Assembly (NCBI GenBank): GCA_022539475.1
Contig: VCMS01000018.1
Coordinates: forward strand, 476,756-540,755
Reading direction: 5' to 3'
DNA: 64,000 nucleotides
Origin: Gracilaria domingensis
Taxonomy: Eukaryota > Rhodophyta > Florideophyceae > Gracilariales > Gracilariaceae
Under the pieces are notes generated by a model that did no database searches, had not been told where the DNA came from, and saw only the letters and a program-made list of their open reading frames with translations. Positions 33,616 through 42,984 of this stretch are shown here, piece by piece (within the stretch, counting starts at the first letter, position 1; every line of letters starts with the position of its first letter). The position numbers and the translations under genes were made by a program.

Positions 33616-35661
33616 ATGTCTTTAGAATCTCCACCACTCCAACCTCGTGAAGATGAGCGCAACTCCCTTGAGTGCAATACCGACGAAGCTGTAGACTAGT
33701 TCTCTGACGAATTCGACTCTGAAGAGTTTGAAATAAGCGCATCGGGAGCCGTAGAAAAAACGAGGCTCACTCACCAGGTTGCTCATTGCGCGAAGTGGCA
33801 AGAACGAAGTGGCTTATACTTAGCAAAGGAGTGTGCCATTCGAAGGGCGTATGCACACAAGAGAGAATTAGGAGTGTTTGGTTTGTTCTTAAACTCCTCG
33901 TTTATGAAATTTCTCAGACTTTGGACCAGTAATGAGCTAATTCGAAGAGGAAAACGAAGCAAGCCTCTTCGAATGAACGAGCTACAGGCCTATTTGGGCT
34001 TGGAACTTGCAACATCTGTCCATAGACTCAACCGCTTATGCGACTACTGGTGCGGATCAGACTTGCTGGGGAACCCTTTTTTCAAAAAGGTTATGGGACG
34101 AGATACTTTTTTGAGCATTCGGGCAGCCCTTAGATTATACCCAGCGTATGAACATGATGCTTCGCTTTCTGATCCGCTTTGGCATTGCCGACAGATTCTT
34201 GAGCACTTCATGCGGAATTGCGCTACGTTGGCAGTGCTCGTCGGAGTTAGTTCTCTCCATGAGAATACAATCCGCTGCAAGGGACGTACTGGGGCCAAGA
34301 CCTACATGAAATCGAAACCAGTAAAGTTTGGTATACGATTCTACGATGTCGTGGGATGGTCTCATGCCTTCCTTCACTCGTTTCAGGATAATGGCTCGGG
34401 CAATAAATCTGGTCAAACTCCGGTTCAAAGGTATACTGCTGTGTTTCGTAACTTACGAGGAGTTGTTGACCGCGTAATTGATGGGTCCTTGGTTTCAAAA
34501 TCGTCTTCCTCGGCGCTATGGTGTACACAACTTGCACATCAAACAAAGCGTCACCCTACTCGGGAACATCGACGCCTAATGGTAATGGATAATTTCTATA
34601 CGCGCAATGTTATAGGACGAGAACTGCAGCACCTCTCCGACGGTAAATGTAAAATTCTCGGGACTGTCAGATTCAATAACGTGGACGGGTTGAATAGGCC
34701 GTCTCTGAAAGAGGCGATCGAGGACTTTAAGAATTCGAAACGAGGAGACTGGCGGCTTCTTCAGGTGTACCATAAAAAAGCAGGTAAAAGTTCTGAAGTA
34801 ATGACCGCTGAGAACACAGGGTTTGTTGTCTTCAAAGATCGATCAGTTGTCTCTTTCTATAAAAAGGATTTGAGAGGTACGCCGACAGCTCGTATTCACA
34901 AGCCAGATGCTCATGCCGTGTTCTGTGTTCACGGGTTAGCAGCACTGGAAAGGTGGAGAGGTACGGAATCATTGAATCGATCAGTACTACAAGTGCCCGC
35001 AACAATAGTGGCCTACAATCTCTTCATGAATGGGGTAGATCGTTTTGATCAGTTTCGATCTACCTCTGCCACTGTTCGAAAGGAAAAACGAGTCACAATG
35101 AGTGTGCTCACGTTTATTCTGGACGCTTCTGTTTTGAATGCTCACGCCTTGATAAAGGCCATGGCCGCTGCGGGTGAGGCTGTTATCGATGTAGGACGGC
35201 TAAAACAACATGTGATTCACCAGCTTGTTGCTGACCATGTTGACTACAAGCAACAACGAGCGACACTTACGGCAATATCGCCATTAACCGCTGCAAATAG
35301 CCGTACAGCTCCTCGTTCTTTATCAGCAACTTCAGAACATATTCTGTTAGAGAACATTGGACGGGAAAGCGTTCATTGCATGCTGTGTAATCCGGCGTCA
35401 AGCAAAGGTCGTGGAGGGTACACGATGTATTCGTGCAGTAGTTGTGGCAGGGGTTTTCATGTGAACTGCTTTGCACTGTTCCACCACAAAGACAAACTTA
35501 GATTCACAAGACCTAATCTTTACCATGAAATTGTTACAGCAACAAGAAAACAGCAACAAGAAATCCATTCTCTAAACTGCGACGGAACAGAGGCAATACT
35601 GTCACATCATCACTCCAAACCGCAAGAGTCATTCACAAGCAATAAACTTATTTTTCCTTAA
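33616..35661 (+). pseudogene. piggyBac transposase, one premature stop and a changed catalytic site
   Basis: From ATG 33616 one frame of 681 codons runs to TAA 35659-35661, interrupted only by TAG at codon 28 (33697-33699). The core resembles the piggyBac DDE domain: SSLHENTIRCKGRTGAKTYM with KPVKFGIRFY near 34245-34345, LMVMDNFYTRN near 34578-34610 (second Asp), and YNLFMNGVDRFDQFRS near 35010-35060 (third Asp region). In the first block the usual D-E reads H-E (34258-34260 CAT), so the first catalytic Asp appears lost. The C-terminus has a Cys/His zinc-binding module (CMLCNP ... CSSCGRGFHVNCF, near 35380-35475), as in other piggyBac proteins that bind DNA. Translation could restart at GTG 33874 or a later ATG. 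Probably inactive, but only two lesions are seen. Confidence 0.9.
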
Positions 35662-35801
35662 ACCCCATGTACGAACCCTTCTCATCCGGCCATACGTTTC
35701 GAATACCTTCTAGAACACGATGAGGGAGTTGAATGCGATTTCCTTTTCCCAGCACGCCATATCTTTCTAATATGTACGTCCTGAACGCATATTTTCGTAT
35801 G

Positions 35802-36146
35802 TCACTGTTTTTTTGTGGGTAAAAGCGTACGAGATGGATATGCAGACTCGGTTTGATCTAGTACATAGGACCCGAGCGACATCCAGTAGCAGGGGGTCCC
35901 ACCACATTTGGCGCAGGTGACATCCTCATTGTGAGGCGTAATGGGCGGAATGATGGAGCAGTCGGGTATATTCGGGGCCATGGTTTGCTCCTGTCCATTG
36001 TCGTCGCACTGAGTGCGTTGCGAGGTTTCCATAACGGGTGAGAGGTTGGCTGGTTGCGTAGGAAACCGTGGACGTGTTGGTGAAGTAACGGCGAGCTGAG
36101 CAAACGGAAGGCGTGGCATTGTGCACCGCAGGTTGCCAAAATGCAT
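35802..36146 (-). CDS. Small Cys-rich second gene of the piggyBac element
   Basis: ATG at 36144-36146 opens an intact 114-codon frame to 35802, on the strand opposite to the transposase and converging with it. The middle is Pro/Thr-rich and probably disordered. Near the C-terminus is DVTCAKCGGTPCYWMSLGSY, a C-x2-C-x4-C-x-W arrangement suggesting a small metal-binding fold. It lies entirely within the terminal repeats and has no stop, although the transposase is damaged. It might be a DNA- or protein-binding helper of transposition, but that is inference. The alternative is that the frame is chance; its length, Cys pattern and position argue against that. Confidence 0.5.
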   Translation of the reverse strand: MHFGNLRCTMPRLPFAQLAVTSPTRPRFPTQPANLSPVMETSQRTQCDDNGQEQTMAPNIPDCSIIPPITPHNEDVTCAKCGGTPCYWMSLGSYVLDQTESAYPSRTLLPTKKQ

Positions 36147-36285
36147 ATCAGCTGGACACTGCAATATGCGCTGACGAAGCGGAGTTTTCAATCAACTACT
36201 GGAGTCACTCATAACCACCGATTAGTATCGTACACAGTGCGGTTATTGGCTGCTGGTTATGTCTATCTCGGTACACATAATTCCA

Positions 36286-36301
36286 TTTCGTTTCAAAAGG
36301 G
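36286..36301 (-). repeat. piggyBac right terminal inverted repeat
   Basis: Reverse complement of 33063-33078, followed by TTAA. Confidence 0.92.
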
Positions 36302-36433
36302 TTAACATGGCATATCGAACGCATATGCATTGCTGTACGTACAGGATTCCAATTCAAGACACGCAACTGCAAAATAAATGAATTAATTCCATCATTCCAC
36401 CTTCTCGTCTTACAACTTTCACCTACTTCAACA
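36302..36433 (-). repeat. 5' LTR of copia element B, outer part
   Basis: After the duplicated TTAA, 128 bp (36306-36433) match 28210-28337 and end at TGTTGAAGTAGG on the minus strand. Together with 32838-33062 it makes 353 bp. Confidence 0.9.
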
Positions 36434-36438
36434 ATCTT
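36434..36438. repeat. Target-site duplication of copia element B, right
   Basis: ATCTT, equal to 27980-27984. Confidence 0.85.
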
Positions 36439-36700
36439 CAACGGACAAAACAACCGAATATTTCTGTCTTTGCATCCCATCTATTTCTGATTTGACTTCT
36501 GTAGGGCTATGTCTAGTACGGGCAAGGTGGCCCTGACCGCATACATAGTGAAGAGGCATTTCCGATGGGGGTGTCCGCGCACGCCCTGAGACACCCTCGC
36601 AGATTTTTTCATATCTCCGAGAGGAGATAAGGGAAGCGCAGCGTAGAACGTGGGCTTCCCTTGTCCCTCTCTCACCTCGTCGTCGCCGCGGCGCCGCGCT
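36439..36700 (-). pseudogene. Gag/pol linker of copia element A, 5' of the insertion
   Basis: The minus-strand frame that ends at the junction contains HYVCGQGHLARTRH, resembling a degenerate CCHC knuckle in which the first and last Cys are replaced. It then reads KSEIDGMQRQKYSVVLSVED and continues in frame on the far side of element B. This proves the direction and unity of element A. The reading upstream of about 36680 is lost in a GC-rich repeat. Confidence 0.55.
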
Positions 36701-36719
36701 GGTGCAGCGAGGCCGAGAG

Positions 36720-36930
36720 GCCTTGGAGCGCCCGTCGCGTCGCGCCAGGGCGACGCCGCAGAAAAGAATCAGAGCGCGCGTCGCGTCGCGCTGGCGCGAC
36801 GTCGCAGGGAAGGATCAGAGAGCGCGCCGCGCCGCACTAGCCCGACGCCGCGGAGAAGAATTGGAGCGCGTGTCGCGCCGCGCTGGCGCGTCGCGCCGCG
36901 TTAGCATGGCACGACGCCTCAGAGACTAAT
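36720..36930. repeat. GC-rich minisatellite, about 46-bp unit
   Basis: Units starting at GGAGCGCCCG (36725), AGAGCGCGCG (36771), AGAGCGCGCC (36819) and GGAGCGCGTG (36863) each carry a CGCGTCGCG...GCGACG...CGCAGA core and an AAGAATC/AAGAATT end. A fifth, diverged start is near 36932. Spacing is 44-48 bp. Confidence 0.7.
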
Positions 36931-37060
36931 TGGAGCCCGGCCTCGCCGCCACGCAAAGGAGCGTCGCCACCGCCATGGCTGTGCATGGGCAAGGAAAGGA
37001 GGAAGGGCCGCGCCGCCACGCAAGGATAGGCCGCCGCCGCCGCGTCGCCACGATGGACAT

Positions 37061-37974
37061 GTACATTACTGAATATGCAAAGGTACTAGCTTTTACTGGA
37101 TGAAAGTCAGACGCATCATGGTCAGAGGGCTAAGTGCAGGACTGGTCTTGCATACAAAAAGATACTTTTATGAAAAAACCGGATGGCTGCAACATTTGAT
37201 TATGCACGAATAGGCAAGACCATCGGCTTTTAGCCATATTGGCAAAAATGATGTACGACGAGATAGGATCAAAACGACAAAACGGCAAACATGGGCAACA
37301 CCCGAAGAACCCCAGTGCATTCAACCAACCACCGACCTATAACGGAGAACCGTACGTCAACATCACTACATGCTATGAATGGTGAGCAGCACTAGGGTAT
37401 TTACGGCTAGACGGTGAGCACGTTACAATTTATAGTATACGAACTACAAGAATTGTGGATATAAATCCCCGAGTTCGAGGCTTCGCAGCCAACCGAACTC
37501 GGGCAGACCACTTCCCCCATCACTACGACCGCCCAACCCTCTCTCATCCCTTTCCTTTCTGTCGTCGACCGTCTCCTTTGGCATCCTCACTTCCCCTTAG
37601 CACGGTCTGTGCTTTCCTGCCATCAACCTTTTCCCCCCCTTTTTCTTTCTCCCTACGGGCGGCTTGGTCTCCCGCAATCCCCTTCCTGAAGTTGTAGTGT
37701 GTTGGCCTCCTTGGGCTCGGGGAAACACTGCGACGGTTTGTCATCGTACCGACGCCCTTGTTTTACCCACGAACTTGGGACGTGCGGTGCATCTACTAGC
37801 TACTTGGCCTGCGTCTCTGTCGTCCGTTGTTGGTTTCGACGTGAACATTGAGACAGGCCGTGTTGCTTCAGTTCTGTTGTTTGGCTGTTGCGTTTATCGC
37901 TGAGCTACCGTATTATCTTTTGCCGTTTAGGCTGGTACTCTTGGGCATTTCTTGTGTCGCTCTCCTTGGGTTCC
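37061..37974. other. LTR-like promoter-bearing insertion in copia element A
   Basis: This block separates the gag frame (ending near 37975) from the linker of the same element. On the plus strand it has a TATA-like GGATATAAATCC near 37458, then a strong hairpin (CCCGAGTTCG ... CGAACTCGGG, about 37469-37504, with an inner GGCT/AGCC stem), then a pyrimidine-rich leader. This resembles the promoter/R region of an LTR, but ends and target duplication were not found. Confidence 0.35.
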
Positions 37975-39424
37975 TCACCACCCGCGCCGTTCCGTCTGAT
38001 TACAAAAAAATGGCGTCCACACATAGCACCCTTTCCTTCCTGTAATGAACATGGAAGAATTTTTGCGGTATCCTCTGTGTTCTCGTCTGGAAGATCCGGT
38101 GAATTTTCTTCTAGAGTCGACTCCATACCTGTTACCCAGGCTGTACTTCACTTCATGTTGTGTAGCATTTGGTTCAATTGTTGTGTGAATGAAGGCTCCG
38201 GCAGATCTCGGTTCATTAGACAAGAAGAGGGCCATTCGGCTGCGAGCTTCTTGAGAGGCGCATGGGATTCGTTCTGGCAGTGACTGGGTGATTCGATCAG
38301 TATCTAGCGCGAAGATCATTTGGTCTCTCAGGACGTTGTCTGTACGGTACGCCGGATCGAGCTGCTTTTGGAGTTTGGTGAGCTTATTGAGTGATAGCTG
38401 AAAGACATTACATGACTTTTGTCGGGATGTTCGCGCATAAACGGAGAGAACCTGAGTGACTGCCAAAGGATCAGAGTTCTATTTTTCTGTTCTTCACTGA
38501 TATACTTGTCAATCAGTGTTGTAGCATGTCTTCGTGTGACATATCAGGTTGATATGTGGTTAGTTAGATCGAAAGTGCATCAGCTTCAAGCATGAAGGGC
38601 AATGTTTTAACCTTTCCTTGCCATTTTAAGCGGCATAAACGGGCTATCGTATCATAGAACTCGAAAGCTCCACTCAAAACTTCGTCATAACCCCGCTGTA
38701 AAGCTTTCGAATTCGGAAAGCCTTCATAATGCCGTTCTTTCGAAGCAATCTACTCTCTTTGCCGTTCGAGTTTGTGTCTTCCACCGGTTGCTTTTTGATA
38801 TGTGCCGAATGCGAGGCAATGTTTGGCATAAGATCTTGACGTTTTGTCCAAAATTGCGGAACGCACGAGTCACCCACGCAAGCTGGGTGCTCCGCGGTAT
38901 TCTGGGCTTGGTTCCTTGGAGGTGTCTCTTCCTGTATTGCGGCCACATTTATCTGCTCTGCAGACTCGTTGCTTTTGATTCACTGCGTTTGGACTGTGAT
39001 ATACGGAAAGATGACGCGTTTGGACTGCGACTGGTGCCTTCAAACGCCTCTCTGAATACTGGTTGGTCTCAACTGGGACGAATTTGTTCTGCATGAGACA
39101 CTTGGATAACGCTCTTGCCCGCCGATAGCAATGCTGTCTTTTCACATACCCAGCGTACCCAACGAGAAACTCAACCCATTTCAAGGTGCTCGTTCTTGGG
39201 AGATAGGAAAAGGTCGAGGCTCTGAACGTAGCAGTGTACTCTAGCCACAAACTTTCTTCAACCAGTCCAGGTGCCTTGAATGTGGCCAGCATCTCTGATG
39301 CATATTGATCGACTTCTTTCCTGTAATTCGATATCATCTCAGCAGTAGCACTTTCTGGCGGAGGGTTGGGATCACCGATTTCGTTGTACAGCTCTTCAGG
39401 GATTGTATTCTCTGGCTGATTCAC
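37975..39424 (-). pseudogene. Gag-like region of copia element A
   Basis: Two main frames are visible on the minus strand. 39424-38870 carries ESATAEMISNYRKEVDQYAS, aromatic-rich FRASTFSYLPR and an Arg/Lys-rich end. 38466-37975 carries FQLSLNKLTKLQKQLDPAYR and TDNVLRDQMIFALDTDRITQ, the helical pattern seen in gag of copia elements with an L-x-x-L-Q-x-x-L-x-P-x-Y motif. A possible knuckle start (KGCYVW) lies where the following block begins. Several stops and shifts occur between about 38470 and 38870. The assignment to element A rests on strand and order. Confidence 0.5.
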
Positions 39425-39595
39425 TTCATTCTATGCTTCTTTAGTTGAAATTGCTGCTCCGGGCATATTCGGAACATTGTTTGTTTCTGACGTAGCTATT
39501 TCAGGTGTGTGTTATATTTGTGGTCGACCAGGAACACTTAAAACTGGTCATACCTGGGTGCAACAGATAGGGAAGGTCGATTGCAGTGCCGTCTC
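39425..39595. other. Short interval left of the gypsy element
   Basis: No gene is assigned. A plus-strand CYICGRPG...GHT reading resembles a zinc knuckle but is on the wrong strand for the neighbouring copia remnant. Confidence 0.3.
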
Positions 39596-40274
39596 TGTTG
39601 TGCAAAACCCAGCGATGGCGAAAGACACGCAAAGGCGGTTCAGACCCTCTCTCAAGAGGCGAGCACAGCAGTAGAGCGCTCCCACAGGTACGACACGGCA
39701 ATGCCGGGTGTAAGACCGTGGTCGACCCTTCCCAAGTAATGGAGGGAGCGAAGCGGCGAAGAAGAAGCGTCCAGCGGTAGAGAACACACGACACAAGTCG
39801 GCAGTAGCGTCACGTGCGTAGCACGCGGTACCCACGAGTGTGGCGATGACACGCGAGAGCGGTAATAGCCCACGCGAGTGTGTCGAGCCACGAACGATAT
39901 GCACCGGTACACCAAGTAGTGCTACCTGTATAACAGGGACAGAAATAAAGAAAACACACACAAAGTAAACACGCGAAAGCGGTAGTGGTGTTAATGATGC
40001 CGCGAGGCGGATGATGAACCCTGCACAAGGTGTCGACTCTCCGGGAGGAGGATATCGGTCACCAAAGGTGAAACATCAGAGCCGAACACTCGGTTAGTCC
40101 GTTTACTTCCCCGACAATGGGTGCAGCTCAACCTACTAAGTAGTGTAGAGTGCCAACCCACTGTCAAGCGGTGTAGCGAAAATATCTAGAATAAACATCT
40201 AAAATACCCCCACTAATGGGTGCAAACTTCCCACACGTGTGTGACCCACCGGCTAAGCCGTGCGCCTCATAACA
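39596..40274 (-). repeat. 3' LTR of the gypsy element
   Basis: It aligns along its full length with 51554-52227, with many single-base indels. The shared block GCACCGGTACACCAAGTAGT at 39901-39920 and 51855-51874 anchors the alignment. Confidence 0.85.
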
Positions 40275-40427
40275 CTAATTCTAATATTAAGTATACCCAA
40301 GAATGGGCTGATCTCACCAGTTACTCATACTGTGTGCCACCACCTCCCGGCATCGCCGTGCATGTTATGAATCGCATCAGCGAAGGAGTCCCGCAATCGC
40401 GTTGCACTACATTTCCCCCTCCTTAGG

Positions 40428-42245
40428 GTGCGAGACGACCACGCGAGCGGTTTCGTTTTCCTCCTCTGGAGTGTATTTAAGCACGTCGGCATGACGGTCT
40501 CCAATCCGGCCTCCCCGGTCTCTTCTAACGGCGACTCCGGTCCACCCCTCTCCACGCGTACTGCGGTAGTGTCTCCTCCGATACCTCGGCGCGCTCTCCC
40601 TTCTCTCTCGCTTCCAGCGCTTTCGTCTCTTCCTCGCGCGCTTCCCGCGATGCCGAACCCGAATCAGGGTAGCAACCAACCGCCTGGCGGGTCTCAGAAC
40701 CAATACGTTGGTGGTTTCGCTGGGCCTTCACACCCTTCCTCCTCTGGAGTGCCTCTCTCACAGCCGTCTTCCGCTGGCGTTCCGTTTTCGCAACCGGTCA
40801 ATCCGGGATTTCACACGGCTCCTCTTCCCCAGACGGGTGGTCAACTTCCGCCCCCGGCGTCTGTACCGCAGTGGAACTGGATCGCTCCTGCTGTTCCGGT
40901 CCAACCGGTAGTCAACCCGTATGCGGGCGCGTGGGCGTCGTATGACGAACTCGACAACGTCGACCCTCGCAGCAATCCCACACCGTTCTTACGGGCTCCG
41001 TGGTTTCATCCGCAAGGCGTGACCAATCGTTCCCTCGTCGAGGCGTATGCCGATGGCAGTGGTCACCTCCCAGGAGGCGTGCACGTCTGGATGACGGTGA
41101 CGTTCGACTGGCATTACCGGATTACCGTGCCTACCAACGCGCTCGTCCACCATCGTGGTCAGTCGCACAACTCCGCCCGAGCGGCCATGGTTCGCGTAGC
41201 GCACATGCGCATGTTTCGCACGTACTCAGAGCGCCCGATTCCGGCGAACTTCCGTTTCGACGTGGCCTTCTTCCGAACACTCGGCGAAATCCAATATGGA
41301 GAGAATCTTGCCCGGCTCGCCGGTGTGGTGGAGCGTTACCAGAACGTCCCCGTTCACCAGGATCTCCTGTGCTGGACCCGTCCGCTTCTGCGTGCAGAAT
41401 TTCGATATCTCCCACGCGTACTGCGGTCCAACTACCTTCAAACAATGATCCGTCCCGAACGACGTGCCCGCTTCCGATGGGGTTACCTTATCCCGTATCA
41501 AAACACGGAGTCAAACCGGATTCGTCCGCGCCACATGCGTGGGAGATATGTTCCTCTCCCCTTTGTGTGGGCGTCCGTGAAGGTCTGCCGTGGCTGTTAC
41601 GTGGAACTCCCCCCCTGTCTCACGTATGTGGGTAGTAGGCTCGTGACAAACCCGTTTACGGGATGGTGGAGCGTTGTCCTCACGCAGTGGGCGGCGCGAA
41701 CAGCGGTGTATCTCCTCAACGAGGTATATGACCAGTATCGACTGTGGTTCATTCCCCCGCGCTTGCGGCAACTCATCCGAGCCTTGGATCTCACTATCCC
41801 GCTTGGCGGTAATGGAAACTTCTCGGAAGTCATGTGCCTCTTGCGAGTGATCGATGGCGTTGACTGGAGTCAAGTTCCTCTTTCGCAGAGCGCGCGGGAC
41901 GAAGGCGATTCCGCTATTGATCGGTCTCCGGGTCGCAGGTCCCCACTGTCGGGTGATTACATCTATTACGACCCCTGGACACGGGTGCCGATTACCAACG
42001 CCGAGGCGGAGCTCCTTCGGAACGCCGAGCGAGTCATCCCTCCGGGGCACCCTACGGGCTTCATCATAACTGATGAGTTCTTCCACCCTGTTGGGGACCA
42101 GAACATCATGGTTGACGACGCTCCCGATGACGGTGACGAGTACGGCGACGACGACTTCGCGGCAGCTCCTGTGGAGGGGACAGTACCTGCTTCAGCAGTG
42201 CCAGGTCCCAAGCGGGTGCTAACGCAACCTTGTCGGGCGCGGTGA
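40428..42245 (+). CDS. Long antisense gene of the gypsy element, unknown product
   Basis: The frame is open for 605 codons. The first ATG is 40491 (584 residues), preceded by a TATA-like GTATTTAAGC at 40473-40482; another candidate start is ATG 40650. The N-terminus is Pro/Ser/Gly/Gln-rich and probably disordered. The centre (about 41010-41850) is folded-looking and rich in Arg, Trp and Tyr (TFDWHYRITVPTNALVHHRG, YLPRVLRSNYLQTMIRPERR, GWWSVVLTQWAARTAVYLL). The C-terminus is acidic (DDGDEYGDDDF). A frame at 42230-42508 seems to continue it after a one-base shift. It lies between the chromodomain end and the 3' LTR, on the strand opposite to gag-pol, where some plant LTR elements also carry antisense frames. 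It stays open over 1.8 kb while pol decays. No known family is recognised. Confidence 0.68.
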   Translation: MRDDHASGFVFLLWSVFKHVGMTVSNPASPVSSNGDSGPPLSTRTAVVSPPIPRRALPSLSLPALSSLPRALPAMPNPNQGSNQPPGGSQNQYVGGFAGPSHPSSSGVPLSQPSSAGVPFSQPVNPGFHTAPLPQTGGQLPPPASVPQWNWIAPAVPVQPVVNPYAGAWASYDELDNVDPRSNPTPFLRAPWFHPQGVTNRSLVEAYADGSGHLPGGVHVWMTVTFDWHYRITVPTNALVHHRGQSHNSARAAMVRVAHMRMFRTYSERPIPANFRFDVAFFRTLGEIQYGENLARLAGVVERYQNVPVHQDLLCWTRPLLRAEFRYLPRVLRSNYLQTMIRPERRARFRWGYLIPYQNTESNRIRPRHMRGRYVPLPFVWASVKVCRGCYVELPPCLTYVGSRLVTNPFTGWWSVVLTQWAARTAVYLLNEVYDQYRLWFIPPRLRQLIRALDLTIPLGGNGNFSEVMCLLRVIDGVDWSQVPLSQSARDEGDSAIDRSPGRRSPLSGDYIYYDPWTRVPITNAEAELLRNAERVIPPGHPTGFIITDEFFHPVGDQNIMVDDAPDDGDEYGDDDFAAAPVEGTVPASAVPGPKRVLTQPCRAR

Positions 42246-42508
42246 ATGTTCCTTCTGCGCCTCAAGCGGTTCCTGTACCCACACCAGTGGTTGTCTCGAC
42301 TCCAGAGAGTGCTGCCCATTCTGCGATGGCGGCGTCAGCTGCGCCGAACGAAGCCGCGAACGCGGGTATCTCTGATGAAGTACGGGCTGCCGTGATTGCT
42401 CAGTTCCTCAGCGAGGCTGGTGCTTCCGACGCAGCGTCGGGGGACGTTTCGCAAATGCGCGATGCTCTCCTTGCGCAGCTCGCGAACAATCAGCCTAGTT
42501 CCGAGTAA
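42230..42508 (+). CDS. Probable C-terminal extension of the antisense gene, frameshifted
   Basis: An Ala/Val/Pro-rich frame (SAPQAVPVPTPVVVSTPESA) leads to a helical end (SDEVRAAVIAQFLSEAG, QMRDALLAQLANNQ) and stop. Composition matches the preceding gene, and upstream the frame overlaps its last codons, so a single-base indel near 42215 most likely split one gene of about 675 residues. Confidence 0.5.
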   Translation: MSGAVNVPSAPQAVPVPTPVVVSTPESAAHSAMAASAAPNEAANAGISDEVRAAVIAQFLSEAGASDAASGDVSQMRDALLAQLANNQPSSE

Positions 42509-42984
42509 CTCGTGCAACTTCTCCTCCATGGAGCCCCCCCCCTGGGTAATACCCATTAGCTAGGCGGTTGCGGGCTCGAGTAGCGAGCCGCAACATAGTT
42601 ACGATAACCAGTAAAACTGTGACTTCTCTTAACTTCAAGGCTTCTTTCCTTTCTCAAGGTACATACTTCATAACTTCTCCCTTTCGGGGTAATCTTCCTC
42701 TTACGAGTTTCCATTTCCTCTTCATAGAGTTCTTCTTTCTCTTTCGAGCTTCATTTCCTCTTTATAGAGTCTTCTTCCTCTTTCGAGTGTATCTATCGTC
42801 TCCTCTTCCTGAGGGCATAACTGTTCGAACTTCAACTTTTCTCTCCCTAGAGTGTCTCCTCACCACGCGAGTAGCGGTACAATACTCCTCTGGAGGTTGT
42901 CGCAGTGTTCCTCGATTGAGTGTTGTCGTTCGTAGGACCGTTCGTGCGCGGTACGCGATAAGCCTCCGTCTCCCACGACGTGTG
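42509..42984. other. Convergent spacer, pyrimidine-rich tandem motif
   Basis: Between the antisense gene and the chromodomain frame. About 42690-42810 repeats TTTCCTCTT-T-ATAGAGTTCTTC-like units of about 30 bp (on the plus strand), a short degenerate repeat. No gene is seen. Confidence 0.4.

Larger units (their letters stand above)
33063..36301 (+). mobile_element. piggyBac-type DNA transposon
   Basis: 3239 bp flanked by TTAA on both sides (33059-33062 and 36302-36305), the piggyBac target duplication. Perfect 16-bp terminal inverted repeats CCCTTTTGAAACGAAA occupy 33063-33078 and 36286-36301, starting with CCC as is usual for the group. Two subterminal hairpins are seen at 33080-33107 and 33169-33196, both built around TTATGTCT. 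It encodes a transposase (33616-35661, plus) and a small Cys-rich protein (35802-36146, minus). It sits inside the 5' LTR of copia element B and is therefore the youngest layer. Confidence 0.93.
27985..36433 (-). mobile_element. Ty1/copia element B, with a nested piggyBac
   Basis: It has two LTRs of exactly 353 bp (27985-28337, and 32838-33062 joined to 36306-36433), a purine tract, gag, protease, integrase, reverse transcriptase and RNase H in copia order, and a 5-bp target duplication ATCTT. Without the piggyBac insertion and its duplicated TTAA it is 5206 bp, a normal copia length. The LTRs differ at roughly 28 positions by eye (about 8%), so the insertion is old; frameshifts and stops agree. 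Confidence 0.9.
24770..39424 (-). mobile_element. Ty1/copia element A (older), split by later insertions
   Basis: Minus-strand pieces occur in retrotransposon order. They are gag-like frames (39424-37975), a gag/pol linker (36700-36439), protease-like and integrase regions (27984-26951), reverse transcriptase (26800-25400) and RNase H (25336-24770). The element was entered by copia element B at ATCTT (27980-27984 = 36434-36438). Removing B rejoins one open reading frame across the junction (SVE-DVAYMLDEL). Additional foreign sequence lies at 36680-37970. LTRs were not identified. Confidence 0.65.

Noticed and set aside
36650-36930. Arg/Ala-rich plus-strand frames
   Set aside because: They arise from the 46-bp GC-rich minisatellite.
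39477-39595. Plus-strand zinc-knuckle-like reading CYICGRPG...GHT
   Set aside because: The neighbouring copia remnant is on the minus strand, and there is no second Cys at the expected position. Probably chance or an isolated scrap.
41000-41635. 211-codon plus-strand frame overlapping the antisense gene
   Set aside because: It lies in another frame of the same GC-rich DNA; the 605-codon frame is much longer and has a plausible start.
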